Below, piece by piece: positions 10,039 to 18,935 of a stretch of 64,000 bases of DNA. Under the pieces are notes generated by a model, which saw only the letters and a list, made by a program, of their open reading frames with translations, was not told the origin of the DNA and did not search any database. Origin of the DNA: Providencia rettgeri (GTDB lineage: Bacteria; Pseudomonadota; Gammaproteobacteria; Enterobacterales; Enterobacteriaceae); NCBI RefSeq assembly GCF_001874625.1, contig NZ_CP017671.1, positions 3,472,001 through 3,536,000 of the forward strand, given 5' to 3'. Position 1 is the first letter of the stretch; each line of letters begins with the position of its first letter. Position numbers and translations under genes: made by a program.

Positions 10039-12129
10039 TTACATGGATTGAGGATTATTCTCGACGTTATTGTCGGTAGGAATATTTTGTTGTTGCTGTT
10101 GTGATAGTCTACTAAGTAAATCAATAGCCTCTCTAACAGCTTTCTCGTCTATATCTCTAGCTTGAGCCATTTTATAAACGGTATTAGCTTGTGACTCTTG
10201 CGCTTGTTGTTGCGCTGTAAACGCTTTGATTTGCGTTTCCATCATTCTGTTTTGTGAGTTTTGCATTTCAGCCTGAGCCTTCACTGTTTCAGCTCTTGCC
10301 ATTTCTGCCATTGGGTCTTGGTTACTCTGTGCGGCTTGTTGAGCTTCCATCAACCATTGTTGTTCTTCCTCGGTTTCTGGTTTCTTCAGACCCTTAGTAA
10401 TTAGCTCCTTGTTAGCGTAATCACGAATAGTCTCAATGCCCTTACCTTCTAGCATGTTTGCATAAGTAAGCATCATTACATTCCAGATAGGATGCTCAGG
10501 TGGAACCTTAGTGATCAGCTCGCTTATTTCTGCTCTAGCTGCATCCTTTTGTGATTGAAAAGATGGTCCTACATCGGTGAACGTTTCGTACTTGCCTCGG
10601 ATATCATTGTGAGTAACCATTTCGCCTTTGCTGAAGTCTAATTCCTCATGCATTAATTCGATTTGATTCTCTCCTCCATCCTCGGCGGTAGTTGTTACCG
10701 TGCGTTGAGTGTCGTATATCTCAGCAGCTATTGATGCGTAGATTTCACCATCACGGCGCATTGCGATAGCTAAGTTATCCTGAAACACATACGTTTCTAA
10801 ATCGATGCGACTATTGAGCTGGTTAACAGTATCAAACGCCACTTGCCCATTAGCCGCCTCAGTATCGACACCGACACGAGCAGTTGATTTAGCCGCTTCC
10901 GTTGCAACCTCTAGGAGCAGTGCGTCAGCTCGTGAAACCTCTGCATTCTCCATATAAGCAACAGGTGAAGGAGGCAGGTCAGCATTATTTTCATCAGTGC
11001 GATTGAGTAGATAGTAAGGGTAGTCATCCTCACCACTAAACATGTGCTCATACCCTGCTATCTGCTCAGGGAAAAAGAAAGGTTTCTTCTTAGGTGATTT
11101 TGCAGCGGTGTCGGCAGACTTGGATAAAATAAAGTTACGCAGCCTTTGAGCATCTTTCGATAACCTAACTACACCTTCGTATAACTCGTTATCATCAAAG
11201 AATGACCATTCGCCATACACAGGAACAATCGGTATGTGCTCGCCAGCTATTGGCATTTTATCTTTCAGAATGCCAGTGCTAGTGATGATTGACTTATAGA
11301 CTCTACGCTTTTTAACTCTGCGCTCACCTACTTTCTGATAACCAGCATTTGCCAGCTCATCAATCTTTTCTTTCGCTTCTTTTGCCGAGTAAGTTTGAAG
11401 ATCATTAGTTAGCGGGTCACGATAGACAAACACTAACTCTTTCTTTTCTTCAACCTCATAATACTCAGCGATATGAATTGTTTTCCCACTCGACCAAGTG
11501 AACAATAAATCATTGTTAGGTGATTGGAATGATGGCTGAATTTCAGGGTCAAGCCCGTACTGTTCAGCGAATGCCTCCCATCCATCAATATTCATCGCGT
11601 GAATTATGGTGCAATTCTTAGCATCCGCCTTATCCATTGCCTTAGCGTTACAGTCCCAGATAACGTGAGTACAAGACTCATGCATTGGAACGCGTCGGAT
11701 AATCTGATTATTGCTAGTTGGGTTATCATCCTCATATTCAGTGACGAGTCGCCAAGCACCGTAACCACATTCGATTTGCTCTCTTACTGCCACGTTAACA
11801 GCAATCTTTGAGCTATTGTTTCGCATGTCAGTTCGATACATGCCCATAAGAATATCAGCGGCATCATCTGGCGCGTTATCCTTTGGTCGATACTGAACCT
11901 CAATAGGATTCTTACGCATCTCAGCGACTAGCTTACGAACCATTGGGCGCACTACATCAAACTGCCCTCGATATTGCAATGTGACGTAGCTTTCAAGCCA
12001 GTCGTCCCACTGACTAACGCGACTAAAGAATAAATCGTTTCTCGCCTCCGTTCTGGCATTTTCAGATGCAGAGTAATCGAGGTCGAATTTGCGAAGTATT
12101 TTCTCAAGCCGCTCGTTTCTATCGACCAT
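10039..12129 (-). CDS. Portal protein, gp1-like
   Basis: A 696-residue protein (P22 gp1 is 725). The N-terminal 500 residues match the podovirus portal body ([22 protein letters not shown] near the start). The last 130 residues are Gln/Ala/Met-rich and predicted to form the long helical barrel seen in P22. It forms the dodecameric ring for DNA entry and exit, working with the terminase just upstream and gp4/gp10 downstream. The gap to the large terminase is 2 bases. Confidence 0.93.
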   Translation of the reverse strand: MVDRNERLEKILRKFDLDYSASENARTEARNDLFFSRVSQWDDWLESYVTLQYRGQFDVVRPMVRKLVAEMRKNPIEVQYRPKDNAPDDAADILMGMYRTDMRNNSSKIAVNVAVREQIECGYGAWRLVTEYEDDNPTSNNQIIRRVPMHESCTHVIWDCNAKAMDKADAKNCTIIHAMNIDGWEAFAEQYGLDPEIQPSFQSPNNDLLFTWSSGKTIHIAEYYEVEEKKELVFVYRDPLTNDLQTYSAKEAKEKIDELANAGYQKVGERRVKKRRVYKSIITSTGILKDKMPIAGEHIPIVPVYGEWSFFDDNELYEGVVRLSKDAQRLRNFILSKSADTAAKSPKKKPFFFPEQIAGYEHMFSGEDDYPYYLLNRTDENNADLPPSPVAYMENAEVSRADALLLEVATEAAKSTARVGVDTEAANGQVAFDTVNQLNSRIDLETYVFQDNLAIAMRRDGEIYASIAAEIYDTQRTVTTTAEDGGENQIELMHEELDFSKGEMVTHNDIRGKYETFTDVGPSFQSQKDAARAEISELITKVPPEHPIWNVMMLTYANMLEGKGIETIRDYANKELITKGLKKPETEEEQQWLMEAQQAAQSNQDPMAEMARAETVKAQAEMQNSQNRMMETQIKAFTAQQQAQESQANTVYKMAQARDIDEKAVREAIDLLSRLSQQQQQNIPTDNNVENNPQSM

Positions 12130-12131
12130 TG

Positions 12132-13574
12132 TTATCTCCTAATCGGCCTAATCGGTGCGGGAATTACTCGCTGCTTAACTTTTCCTATCTCGCCAAATCG
12201 TTTTGCGAATCTGCGCATCATGTAGGCGTATCGAGTAGCATCAAGTAAGTCGTCACGAGTTTTAACAATCTTTCCTTTCTCGTCGCGATGATAGAAGTTG
12301 TATTCTTCAAACCAATCACGCAAACCACGGAAAACTTTAAATCGTCCCGTTCTCATTAGGTCATATATTTCAAATAGACCAGCCTCAACAGATCGGGATT
12401 TATCAGGCCACTGAGCAGGATCATTAAGCATCTTAAATCCTGCATCTTCGTAATATTCTTTTTGCTGTAAACCAGAGCCTTTTTCAGTTTGCAATCCATC
12501 TTGTGGCCATGCGGTAGGAATATCTTTAGCCCACTTATTTACAGCGCCCCACGCTTCAGCTGGTGAAGTCTTACTAGCCTTCCATGCCCTAGTAACATAA
12601 TAGGCATCATTGTCTAAATCGATAGCTAGCTGTATGTGCGCTTGAGGGTGATCCCAACCAAAGTCCATGCCATCAATGACAGCCCAATACTCAGGGATAG
12701 GGAATGGGTCGCACGTTACAAACTCTTCGCCAAAGTCATAAATACGACCATGACCGAGCATCGGAACACCCTTAGTTCGCATATCACGCTGATGAGGCGG
12801 GAACGAAGCCAGTAATTCAGTTTTAACTTTTTCGCTCAAGTGTGGCGCATCATCCCATCCAACATTCATACATGTTTGAGCAGATGATGGAGTATCCATA
12901 AAGCCGATAACTAAATCAGTCCTACCGTTCTCTGGTGTAAACGTCAAAATGCCACGACCACCGCGACCTTTATCGCCTGTTGCGGTGCGAGTTAACACCT
13001 GCGGATAGATAGTAGGGTCTTTTGGTTCTTCATCGATATGAAACCAATCAACACTATCACCCATTAAAGCGTGCTGACCTTGAGAGTATGACCAGAATTG
13101 AATCTTTGCTAAGTCACCTGATTTATGTCTGATGTATGCAGAGCGAACAGCGTTAGGCGTACCAGCCATTGGTTCAGTATCAACAATTAACTCACTCGGT
13201 ATTAATCCACCTTGCCAGCCGTTATCTGTTTTCCTACCAATGATAGGCGCTTGTAATAAGTCTCTACATTTTTCGCCAGAATATCCAAGACACCATACAA
13301 GCGGTGCGTGGTCGAACCTATAACCCTCCCATTCATCAGGGTAATCACCCATGGCATGGACAGCATCCATATAGGTCGCAGTGTCTGTTTTTCCAACGCG
13401 GTTGGCGGCAATTAATCCAACCTGTGCATATTCAACACTAAGCGCAATGAATTTTTTCTGCCAAGGGTAGCGAGTTTCGTAATAGGTTTTGTATCGATAG
13501 ACATTTGCGCGGCGGGCTTTTTCTTCTAGTAAAGCGATAAGCTCTAGTTTCTGGTCACGATTTAACTGATCCAT
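12132..13574 (-). CDS. Terminase large subunit (Sf6-type)
   Basis: A 480-residue packaging motor. Walker A-like AANRVGKT is at residues 56-63, Walker B IDEE at 180-183, and the C-terminal RNase H-like nuclease begins at [11 protein letters not shown] near residue 295. Length and layout match Sf6 gp2 (about 470). It cuts concatemers and drives ATP-dependent headful packaging together with the small subunit, whose 3' end it overlaps by 20 bases. Confidence 0.95.
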   Translation of the reverse strand: MDQLNRDQKLELIALLEEKARRANVYRYKTYYETRYPWQKKFIALSVEYAQVGLIAANRVGKTDTATYMDAVHAMGDYPDEWEGYRFDHAPLVWCLGYSGEKCRDLLQAPIIGRKTDNGWQGGLIPSELIVDTEPMAGTPNAVRSAYIRHKSGDLAKIQFWSYSQGQHALMGDSVDWFHIDEEPKDPTIYPQVLTRTATGDKGRGGRGILTFTPENGRTDLVIGFMDTPSSAQTCMNVGWDDAPHLSEKVKTELLASFPPHQRDMRTKGVPMLGHGRIYDFGEEFVTCDPFPIPEYWAVIDGMDFGWDHPQAHIQLAIDLDNDAYYVTRAWKASKTSPAEAWGAVNKWAKDIPTAWPQDGLQTEKGSGLQQKEYYEDAGFKMLNDPAQWPDKSRSVEAGLFEIYDLMRTGRFKVFRGLRDWFEEYNFYHRDEKGKIVKTRDDLLDATRYAYMMRRFAKRFGEIGKVKQRVIPAPIRPIRR

Positions 13575-14043
13575 TTATTAGCCTCGCCAACTTTGCATTT
13601 AATTCTTCGTCTGACATTGTTTCAATTGAGCCAGAATGCTCTACCTTGTCAGTGAATAGCTTGAGGTGCTTACCTAGAAGCTCATAACCTTTTAGCACTG
13701 CCGATGAGTCATAACGATAAACAGCGCTTAACTCTCCATCGTCCGTTTCATGCAGAACAGGATCGCCATTTGGATAAGTAACCTTCTCGCCTTGTTCGCA
13801 CCGACGAATATTTTTAATTATTCCCTCAATGACAAACTGAGAACTTAGACCAACAGCCTCATTACGCTCTGCTGCTAACGTCTTTATGTGCGACCTAATA
13901 TGAGGTTTTCTAAGGTTTTCACTTGCTATCTGTGCGGCTGACTTTTCACTATACCCAGCCCTAATTGCTGCCTGAGTACCGTTTAAATCGACAATGTACT
14001 CTTGGCAGAATCTTGTTTGTTGCTCATTTAAATCATCTGCCAT
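13555..14043 (-). CDS. Terminase small subunit (Terminase_2 type)
   Basis: A 162-residue protein starting MADDLNEQQTRFCQEYIVDLNGTQ. This ATG follows GGGGG at good spacing, so the longer MIKGGY form is unlikely. The motif QAAIRAGYS forms the helix-turn-helix typical of Sf6 gp1-like small terminases, which bind the pac site. The head genes are P22-like, while this subunit belongs to the Sf6 family, a normal lambdoid mosaic. Confidence 0.92.
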   Translation of the reverse strand: MADDLNEQQTRFCQEYIVDLNGTQAAIRAGYSEKSAAQIASENLRKPHIRSHIKTLAAERNEAVGLSSQFVIEGIIKNIRRCEQGEKVTYPNGDPVLHETDDGELSAVYRYDSSAVLKGYELLGKHLKLFTDKVEHSGSIETMSDEELNAKLARLINGSVKS

Positions 14044-14102
14044 ATATCCCCCTTTAATCAATTAGAAAACCAATTCATCAAATAGGCTTTGTAATTGGCA
14101 AT

Positions 14103-14125
14103 AAAAAAGGCCACCGAAGTGACCT
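14103..14125 (-). terminator. Intrinsic terminator before terminase
   Basis: On the minus strand: AGGTCAC-TTCG-GTGGCCT followed by a T tract. It sits just after the gene ending at 14127 and before the small terminase, so readthrough, presumably Q-dependent, is needed for head-gene expression. Confidence 0.8.
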
Positions 14126-14126
14126 G

Positions 14127-14324
14127 TTATTTGTAAGGATTTTGTAGCCTAGATATTTCTTCTATCTTGCTAGAATCAAGAGACTGGTTGTTAATCCTAA
14201 CCCCTGTATTTCTTTCGTACTGCTCCCTAATGAAGTTTTGTTGCTCAATGTATTCTTGCTCGCTTCTAGGGAAAACAAAACCCCACTGCTGTGGTGGAAT
14301 TGGCGGTGCAAATCTATTATTCAT
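14127..14324 (-). CDS. Small hypothetical protein
   Basis: A 65-residue protein, MNNRFAPPIPPQQWGFVFP at its start, then Glu/Gln/Arg-rich helices. GGAGGGG lies at suitable spacing before the ATG. It is directly followed by the terminator at 14103-14125. No family recognised; it lies in the variable stretch between lysis and packaging genes. Confidence 0.65.
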   Translation of the reverse strand: MNNRFAPPIPPQQWGFVFPRSEQEYIEQQNFIREQYERNTGVRINNQSLDSSKIEEISRLQNPYK

Positions 14325-14410
14325 AATCCCCTCCTTTGCGTTGATTGTACATCAAATCGCAAGACCTTTAATCAATTATCCACCCACTCGTAAATGAGCT
14401 GTGTAATTAA

Positions 14411-14638
14411 CTAGCTCGGAAATAGGTCTAGTATCTGCTTTACTTCTCGGACGGCTTTCTGTGCACGGGCTAAGAATTGAGATTCAGTTTGACAGGTGTT
14501 GTACATATCCTTGAATAGCTCAAACTTAATTTCACTATCACCAATAAATTCCATTGCTGCCTGAGTAGCTGATGAGTCTTTACCAACTAATCGGTAAATA
14601 TCTAATGCCAGTTTCTGTGTGGGTGTAATTTCTTTCAT
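14411..14638 (-). CDS. Small hypothetical protein
   Basis: A 75-residue, all-helical, soluble protein starting MKEITPTQKLALDIYRLVG. The spacing upstream is unremarkable: an AAGGTAAC-type weak ribosome site lies before the ATG. No family recognised. The 117 bases upstream (14639-14755) hold no clear gene; they contain short inverted repeats only. Confidence 0.6.
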   Translation of the reverse strand: MKEITPTQKLALDIYRLVGKDSSATQAAMEFIGDSEIKFELFKDMYNTCQTESQFLARAQKAVREVKQILDLFPS

Positions 14639-14755
14639 TTAGTTACCTTATCTATGTAAGTTATTCGCAACCATCATCACGTATCACTACGTTACTTTGG
14701 TCACTTACGGCTTACCCGTCAGCAAGAAGGATTACCTCCTGTTACCTTGTCGGGG

Positions 14756-15124
14756 TTATTCTTCAGATAACTTTTGCTTTAACAAATAACCTTCAAGCAT
14801 CCAGATTTTGTTAACGGCATTTTGTCGTGCAATTTTGCGCCCAATTTCTGCATCAAAGTTTTCAGGACTTGCACATGCCGACTCACCTGTAACAGTAAAG
14901 CCATTACTCAGAACCAGAACACAGAAAGTAAGAATGCCCAATGACTCTGGAAGCTCACTATCTTCTGGGTAGCGCTTTGCAGTCGGAGCATGAACACCGA
15001 TAACACCATCTTTAGCTGTAAAATAATGCTCACTAGCAATTACACCTTCAATGTGATCTGGCGTGATACGCGCTGCTGTTTTACCTTTGGCTTGGATTTC
15101 TTTTTCAATATCTTTATCTGTCAT
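14756..15124 (-). CDS. Gp49/Sf6 gene 66 family protein
   Basis: A 122-residue protein with the ENFDAEIGRKIARQNAVNKIWMLEGY segment diagnostic of the phage Gp49/gene 66 family (N4 gp49, Sf6 gp66). It starts at an ATG after a GAGATG-type site. The family is common in podoviruses; its biochemical role is unknown. Its presence beside the lysis genes fits the Sf6 relationship seen in the terminase. Confidence 0.85.
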   Translation of the reverse strand: MTDKDIEKEIQAKGKTAARITPDHIEGVIASEHYFTAKDGVIGVHAPTAKRYPEDSELPESLGILTFCVLVLSNGFTVTGESACASPENFDAEIGRKIARQNAVNKIWMLEGYLLKQKLSEE

Positions 15125-15143
15125 TTCATCTCTCGCTATTAAT

Positions 15144-15168
15144 TAAAAAGCCCCGCTATTGCGAGGCT
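15144..15168 (-). terminator. Intrinsic terminator
   Basis: On the minus strand: AGCCTCGC-AATA-GCGGGGCT followed by TTTT. It lies between the small Cys protein (15199-15354) and the Gp49-family gene. Confidence 0.75.
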
Positions 15169-15198
15169 CGTTGTTGTTCAATTTCCCGTATTGCTTTC

Positions 15199-15354
15199 TT
15201 AAAGCTCTGTTAGATATCTTCCATATTTAAACTTACCACACTTTGCACATCGCCATTCACTACGCTTTCCATTCAGGTATTTGATTTCATCGCCGAATAT
15301 TTGACGCTTCAAAATATATTCGCGCTTGCAAAATATCTTTTTGAATACGCTCAT
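15199..15354 (-). CDS. Small CxxC protein after the spanin genes
   Basis: A 51-residue basic protein, MSVFKKIFCKRE at its start, with WRCAKCGKF near the C-terminus, half of a zinc-ribbon-like motif. GGAG precedes the ATG by 8 bases, and the start overlaps the Rz stop. Similar tiny Cys proteins follow lysis genes in other lambdoid phages; the role is unknown. Confidence 0.65.
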   Translation of the reverse strand: MSVFKKIFCKREYILKRQIFGDEIKYLNGKRSEWRCAKCGKFKYGRYLTEL

Positions 15355-15800
15355 TGTGAACACTCCGTTCTAATGTAATCTTGCAAGCCAAGTATCATTT
15401 GCTTGGACTCTGTGATTCGTTGTCTGAGTATCCAATAATTTCCGATAGCGGAGTCAGTAGGTCTGGCGGTGACTGCATCATCCAAGCTGGAGGTGGAATT
15501 GGTTTCGACTTTCTGGCAACTGGCTCGGATGTACACCCGCTCAGGATTACGCTCAGCAGCAATACGCAACTGGTCAATTTCAGCTTTTGCATTTGTGAGT
15601 TCCGTTGTGTGTTTTGTGTCGAGTTCGTGAAGGGAGTTAATGCGCTTTTCGTAGTCTGCTGTAATGGCTACTTGCTCATTGAATTTATTCTTCAGTAGTG
15701 AATAATCACCTTTCAAGTCACTATAACTACCCATTACCCACCAAAGCCAGAAAGCCAGGATAGCGCAAACACTACCAAAGACTTTAGTTAGCGAACCCAT
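15351..15800 (-). CDS. Rz: Inner-membrane spanin Rz
   Basis: A 149-residue protein: an N-terminal signal-anchor (residues about 8-26, VFGSVCAILAFWLWWVMG), then a long periplasmic coiled coil, the classic i-spanin. It pairs with the outer-membrane lipoprotein Rz1, encoded inside this gene, to fuse the membranes at the end of lysis. It follows the endolysin by one base, as in lambda. Confidence 0.9.
   Translation of the reverse strand: MGSLTKVFGSVCAILAFWLWWVMGSYSDLKGDYSLLKNKFNEQVAITADYEKRINSLHELDTKHTTELTNAKAEIDQLRIAAERNPERVYIRASCQKVETNSTSSLDDAVTARPTDSAIGNYWILRQRITESKQMILGLQDYIRTECSQ
15395..15592 (-). CDS. Rz1: Outer-membrane spanin Rz1, nested in Rz
   Basis: A 65-residue lipoprotein embedded in a different frame wholly inside Rz. 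Signal peptide MQKLKLTSCVLLLSVILSGC ends in the lipobox LSGC (Cys20), with a Pro-rich stretch (PIPPPAWM) typical of Rz1. Lambda Rz1 has the same nested arrangement. Confidence 0.88.
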   Translation of the reverse strand: MQKLKLTSCVLLLSVILSGCTSEPVARKSKPIPPPAWMMQSPPDLLTPLSEIIGYSDNESQSPSK

Positions 15801-15801
15801 A

Positions 15802-16284
15802 TCACGACTCTTTCACTGACAATGCAGCATCACCGATTGGCAGAGGTCGATTATCTACTTCAACGCCATCAGGCCAGCGATAAGCAACAACTCGGTCAGT
15901 CCCAAACGCTTTGATGTTTACTGCGTCTGATTGATTGCCACCCAAGATAAGAAGTGAACCATTTGCAGTTTTACCAACGCAGAAACCAACATGCCCACCG
16001 CCTGAACGCGAGAAGCGAACTATGCAGCCATATTTAGGCTCTGTTAGTTTTTTCCCGAAATTATCGTATGAACTTGAAGCATCTTTGCGAGGAGATTTAA
16101 TATCGGCACGCTCTAACATGGCGTTGACGAAACCTGCACACCAAGGAACTTTTCTTGCAGTACCAACCAAGCCGCGTAGCTTACTATCAATCCACATCTG
16201 ATCGACTGCTTTCGAGCCCTCAGGGGTATGCTCTGACACACCAATTTCTTTTCTGGCTTCAATTAGCCATTTAGGTTCGCTCAT
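15802..16284 (-). CDS. Endolysin, TIGR02594/NlpC-CHAP-like
   Basis: A 160-residue cell-wall hydrolase of the TIGR02594 type: a helical N-terminus (PKWLIEARKEIGVSE), the active-site Cys in VPWCAGFVNAML (about residue 48) and the His in GGGHVGFCVG (about residue 98), a papain-like Cys/His pair. No signal peptide, so it would need the holin for release. It sits between holin and Rz genes. The exact bond cut (amide or peptide) cannot be told from sequence. Confidence 0.85.
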   Translation of the reverse strand: MSEPKWLIEARKEIGVSEHTPEGSKAVDQMWIDSKLRGLVGTARKVPWCAGFVNAMLERADIKSPRKDASSSYDNFGKKLTEPKYGCIVRFSRSGGGHVGFCVGKTANGSLLILGGNQSDAVNIKAFGTDRVVAYRWPDGVEVDNRPLPIGDAALSVKES

Positions 16285-16549
16285 TTTTCACCTTCTTGAA
16301 TACCTGCATGATGTTGCCTTTAGCCGCGAAAACCAAAACGCAGATGAACACATCACCGAGTAAGTTAGATAAGCTCGTATCGAAATCATTAGGCTTTATT
16401 AATTGGTAGCTTTGCCATATACAAAGCCAGATAAGCACCATGCCGATAAATGAATCTCTGTGGCGAGCGTAATTACATAGAAATACACGAATAGCCATGA
16501 GAATTAACACAACGACATTCGTATAGTTGATAATCTCTTGATAACTCAT
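16271..16549 (-). CDS. Holin, phage_holin_3 type
   Basis: A 92-residue membrane protein with three predicted transmembrane segments and the motif FLCNYARHRDSFIG shared by the PF05449 holin family. The ATG at 16547-16549 is used because GGAGGGG lies 5-9 bases before it. It overlaps the upstream holin-like gene (ATGA) and the endolysin. It would open the inner membrane at lysis time. A homologue occurs in prophage 2 at 61460-61828. Confidence 0.85.
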   Translation of the reverse strand: MSYQEIINYTNVVVLILMAIRVFLCNYARHRDSFIGMVLIWLCIWQSYQLIKPNDFDTSLSNLLGDVFICVLVFAAKGNIMQVFKKVKNERT

Positions 16550-16959
16550 TTTTTGCCCCTCCACTTTTCAGTTAAGGTGCTCATCAGTACGGAGAAATTA
16601 TTCTCAATGAGTCTAGGTAACCATCTAATGGCCTTTGTTAGTGTTTCGCTACTTGCGATAATGAGAAGCAATGAAATAAATAATGCTGAAACCAGAATGG
16701 CAGTTAATGTTTTACCTATCTCATAACCTGTCTCAGCTACAATTATTCGCTCTACTGATTCAGAGATAAGAACGCCAGTTAAAAACGATAAGATAAATAA
16801 CAGAACCTTTTTCTTGTTGTTATCTTTAGAGGCTATAACCGCAACAGTTGCGCCAATAATCGCACCTGTAATTACTCCGTAGTCAAAGCTTCCTGTCATT
16901 AATCCGATTGCACCACCGCCTGCCGCGCCGACGATAGCACCAGCTGCGGTACTTGGCAT
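16546..16959 (-). CDS. Putative holin/antiholin partner, Gly-rich membrane protein
   Basis: A 137-residue protein: Gly/Ala-rich hydrophobic N-terminus (GAIVGAAGGGAIG), the strongly conserved ATVAVIASKDNN(K)KK segment, two further hydrophobic stretches and an amphipathic C-terminus. The ATG at 16957-16959 follows AGGTG. It overlaps the holin gene by ATGA. It could be holin, antiholin or lysis regulator. The same pair, in the same order, recurs at 61460-62241. Confidence 0.7.
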   Translation of the reverse strand: MPSTAAGAIVGAAGGGAIGLMTGSFDYGVITGAIIGATVAVIASKDNNKKKVLLFILSFLTGVLISESVERIIVAETGYEIGKTLTAILVSALFISLLLIIASSETLTKAIRWLPRLIENNFSVLMSTLTEKWRGKK

Positions 16960-17054
16960 ATATAACACCTGTGTTTTTAGTTAATAGATAGCCGCGCACA
17001 ATCTCTATGCGTCAATTAAGTGTGTGTGATTAGAATTCTGTGGCGGCGTATACG

Positions 17055-17082
17055 AAAAAGGCCTCCAATAAAAGGAAGCCTT
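17055..17082 (-). terminator. Intrinsic terminator
   Basis: On the minus strand: AAGGCTTCC-TTTTATT-GGAGGCCTT then TTT. It follows the zinc-ribbon gene (stop at 17105) and precedes the lysis genes. The stem has one weak pair. Confidence 0.65.
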
Positions 17083-17104
17083 ACTTATTTGTTTTACCGA
17101 TAAA

Positions 17105-17341
17105 CTAACAGGTAAACTCTACTTCAAGCGATGGGTTCTCATCAGATCGGCAAGATGGGCACCAAGACTGAACAATATTTCGCCCGTCCCCCATATCCCT
17201 CATCCCAAAATCTTCATATCTATAAAAAATATGAACGCCATTCCTGTCTGAGCAATTAGGGCATGATTTGTATACTTCACCACTTATCTCGACAACCTGA
17301 GAATCAGATAAAGATTGACTACACTCTGAACAAACTGCCAT
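17105..17341 (-). CDS. Zinc-ribbon protein
   Basis: A 78-residue protein with three CxxC knuckles (CSEC, CPNC, CPSC) plus a terminal Cys, so it probably binds zinc. The start ATG is preceded by GGAGG. It lies downstream of the MT-A70 methylase in the first part of the late operon. No specific family recognised. Confidence 0.7.
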   Translation of the reverse strand: MAVCSECSQSLSDSQVVEISGEVYKSCPNCSDRNGVHIFYRYEDFGMRDMGDGRNIVQSWCPSCRSDENPSLEVEFTC

Positions 17342-17386
17342 TCATTACCTCCATTCAACAATGAAGATAATTTAATAACATTTAGC

Positions 17387-17962
17387 TTAAGTTAATTCGG
17401 TGATTATTGTCGCGTTTTTCATTTCTATACTATTTATGCATTCATTACCCCAAGCATCCCACCCTTGAATGTTTTCACGAGAAAACAGCTCTATTTTCGG
17501 AACATCGCCTAGCAGAGAAACTAGATTATCTCTAATGATATGTGGCTTTTCACTATGAGCAGTTCTTGGCGCTGTCACATGCTGACAAATAGATGCGTTA
17601 ATTCTTTTTGGTAGCCGACCTCTTACTGCAAATAAACAATCCTCACTATTTGCTCTAGTCAGATGCCCCATGCCAATAGCGCTATTTCCTTTTTTCTTAT
17701 TTGTTTTATGCCAAGTAAAGCCTTTCATTGTCATTAACCTGAATCCCCACGATTTAACTACTTCAAGAGCTTCAGATGGCATGGTAGGCACCCACCACAT
17801 TGCCAATAAACATGATTCTTGGTTAGCTATTTCCCACACAGGGAGCCTGCAAATATCCTCTATCTTCATTACGGGATATTTAAATTCAGCACCTCTATTT
17901 CCTGACTTGCATTTATCTCGGTACATCCACGGAGGGTCGGCGTAGATTAAATTATATTTCAT
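17387..17962 (-). CDS. MT-A70 family adenine methyltransferase
   Basis: A 191-residue enzyme starting MKYNLIYADPPWMYRD; DPPW is the catalytic motif of N6-adenine methyltransferases. Then come the WVPTMPSEALEVVKSWGF and HSEKPHIIRDNLVSLLGDVPKIELFSRE blocks typical of phage MT-A70 enzymes, which methylate adenine in DNA. It lies just after the presumed late promoter, so it would be made late, perhaps to protect phage DNA from restriction. A second, divergent MT-A70 gene lies at 33905-34537. Confidence 0.9.
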   Translation of the reverse strand: MKYNLIYADPPWMYRDKCKSGNRGAEFKYPVMKIEDICRLPVWEIANQESCLLAMWWVPTMPSEALEVVKSWGFRLMTMKGFTWHKTNKKKGNSAIGMGHLTRANSEDCLFAVRGRLPKRINASICQHVTAPRTAHSEKPHIIRDNLVSLLGDVPKIELFSRENIQGWDAWGNECINSIEMKNATIITELT

Positions 17963-17983
17963 AACGACCTCATGGATTAGAAA

Positions 17984-18009
17984 ACAAAAAAGGCCGCACT
18001 AGGCGACCT
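17984..18009 (-). terminator. Intrinsic terminator in late leader
   Basis: On the minus strand: AGGTCGC-CTAGT-GCGGCCT followed by six T. It is the second of two terminators between the presumed late promoter and the first late gene. Confidence 0.75.
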
Positions 18010-18023
18010 CTTGAATGTGAACT

Positions 18024-18070
18024 TGTAAGGATTACTTACAGGTTGAACTATCGATATGGGGATTCCCATA
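18024..18070 (-). other. Two perfect short hairpins in late leader
   Basis: TGTAAG-GATTA-CTTACA (18024-18040) and TATGGG-GATT-CCCATA (18055-18070) are perfect 6-bp hairpins between the two leader terminators. They may help an antitermination complex or simply shape the RNA; no family is recognised. Confidence 0.5.
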
Positions 18071-18091
18071 ACGGAACAATATCAATACGTT

Positions 18092-18121
18092 AGAAACAAC
18101 AAAGCCCCACCGAAGTGAGGC
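18092..18121 (-). terminator. Candidate tR'-like terminator
   Basis: On the minus strand: GCCTCAC-TTCG-GTGGGGC (7 bp counting one G-U) then TTTGTTGTTT. It is about 140 bases downstream of the promoter at 18266-18293, where lambdoid phages place the terminator overridden by Q. Confidence 0.75.
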
Positions 18122-18265
18122 TCCATTTTCTTCGACCTCTCAGCCGATGTGGTTGGAGTTCCAGTCCAAATAGACGAAGTGACCAACTAGGCGGGGTCGA
18201 TAACAAGTGCCGCCTCTTTTACCTTGTTACCCGCTCTTGGTTTTACTGCCGTGAGCTTATCACAA

Positions 18266-18293
18266 ACTATACATGTAAATTTCGCAATTGCAA
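18266..18293 (-). promoter_or_regulatory. Candidate late promoter (pR'-like)
   Basis: Minus-strand -35 TTGCAA (18288-18293), 16-base spacer, -10 TATAGT (18266-18271). It lies just after the Q-position gene, and its transcript would run into the terminators at 18092-18121 and 17984-18009, the standard lambdoid late-control layout. It was identified by eye only. Confidence 0.6.
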
Positions 18294-18323
18294 TAGATAT
18301 TAGAAATATTTTCTATTTTATTG

Positions 18324-18935
18324 TTATTTTACATTAACTACATTCTCCTCTTCGCGTTTAATTGCATAGAAAAGCTCTTCTTCCAGTAAATCCAAAGCCC
18401 ATTCAATGCGCCTTGTGCTTTGCTGTATGCTTATCTTTTTCTTGAAGGTTAATTCACGAGCCATCTTTTGCGTGTATTTGCAGTCGCAATAACGTTTAAT
18501 TGCTACGTGACGGATTGGATTGTTTAGTTTGAATGTCTTGTTAATTACTGATTCAATGAAAGCGGCATCATCTGATTCTTTGGCGAGAGCGATGAGGTCG
18601 CTTATACTTGCTTTTGGATTGAGTATTTCATGTGATTTTTTAAATAACTCATCCCCCCTGTACCCCATCTTATGTAAATCATTAACAACACCAATAATCC
18701 TTTTCCCTTCGTTTTCACTCCAATCAGAACGGATCATGAGTCGACCGATTACACTACACTCACCACCTTCTGCATAATCATCGCCACCATAAACCTTACC
18801 CCAAGTCATCAACATATAACGAACCCATGCTCTTTTGCTTTCTAGTGCATTCTTTCTTCCAGAGCCCCACACGCGCCGCAGTTCGTTTTTACTTGAATAA
18901 TGAGCGAGTAAATAAAACGGTTCATCGTTTCTCAT
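18324..18935 (-). CDS. Late antiterminator, Q position (DUF1133-like)
   Basis: A 203-residue basic protein with KRAWVRYMLMTWGKVYGGDD and GECSVIGRLMIRSDW, the signature of the DUF1133 family that occupies the Q slot in many lambdoid prophages. The C-terminal half is helical with possible DNA-binding segments (YCDCKYTQKMARELT). It is the last gene of the early right operon, just upstream of the candidate late promoter and terminators. A role in late-gene antitermination is inferred from position and family. Confidence 0.7.
   Translation of the reverse strand: MRNDEPFYLLAHYSSKNELRRVWGSGRKNALESKRAWVRYMLMTWGKVYGGDDYAEGGECSVIGRLMIRSDWSENEGKRIIGVVNDLHKMGYRGDELFKKSHEILNPKASISDLIALAKESDDAAFIESVINKTFKLNNPIRHVAIKRYCDCKYTQKMARELTFKKKISIQQSTRRIEWALDLLEEELFYAIKREEENVVNVK

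Noticed and set aside
14639-14755. Possible short gene or RNA between 14638 and 14756
   Set aside because: No frame with a start and ribosome site longer than a few codons, and no T-run terminator.
18115-18303. Plus-strand 62-codon frame and a tRNA-like TTGGA-GTTCCAG-TCCAA arm in the late leader
   Set aside because: The frame covers terminators and a promoter of the opposite strand. The arm lacks the other tRNA stems and the consensus T loop.
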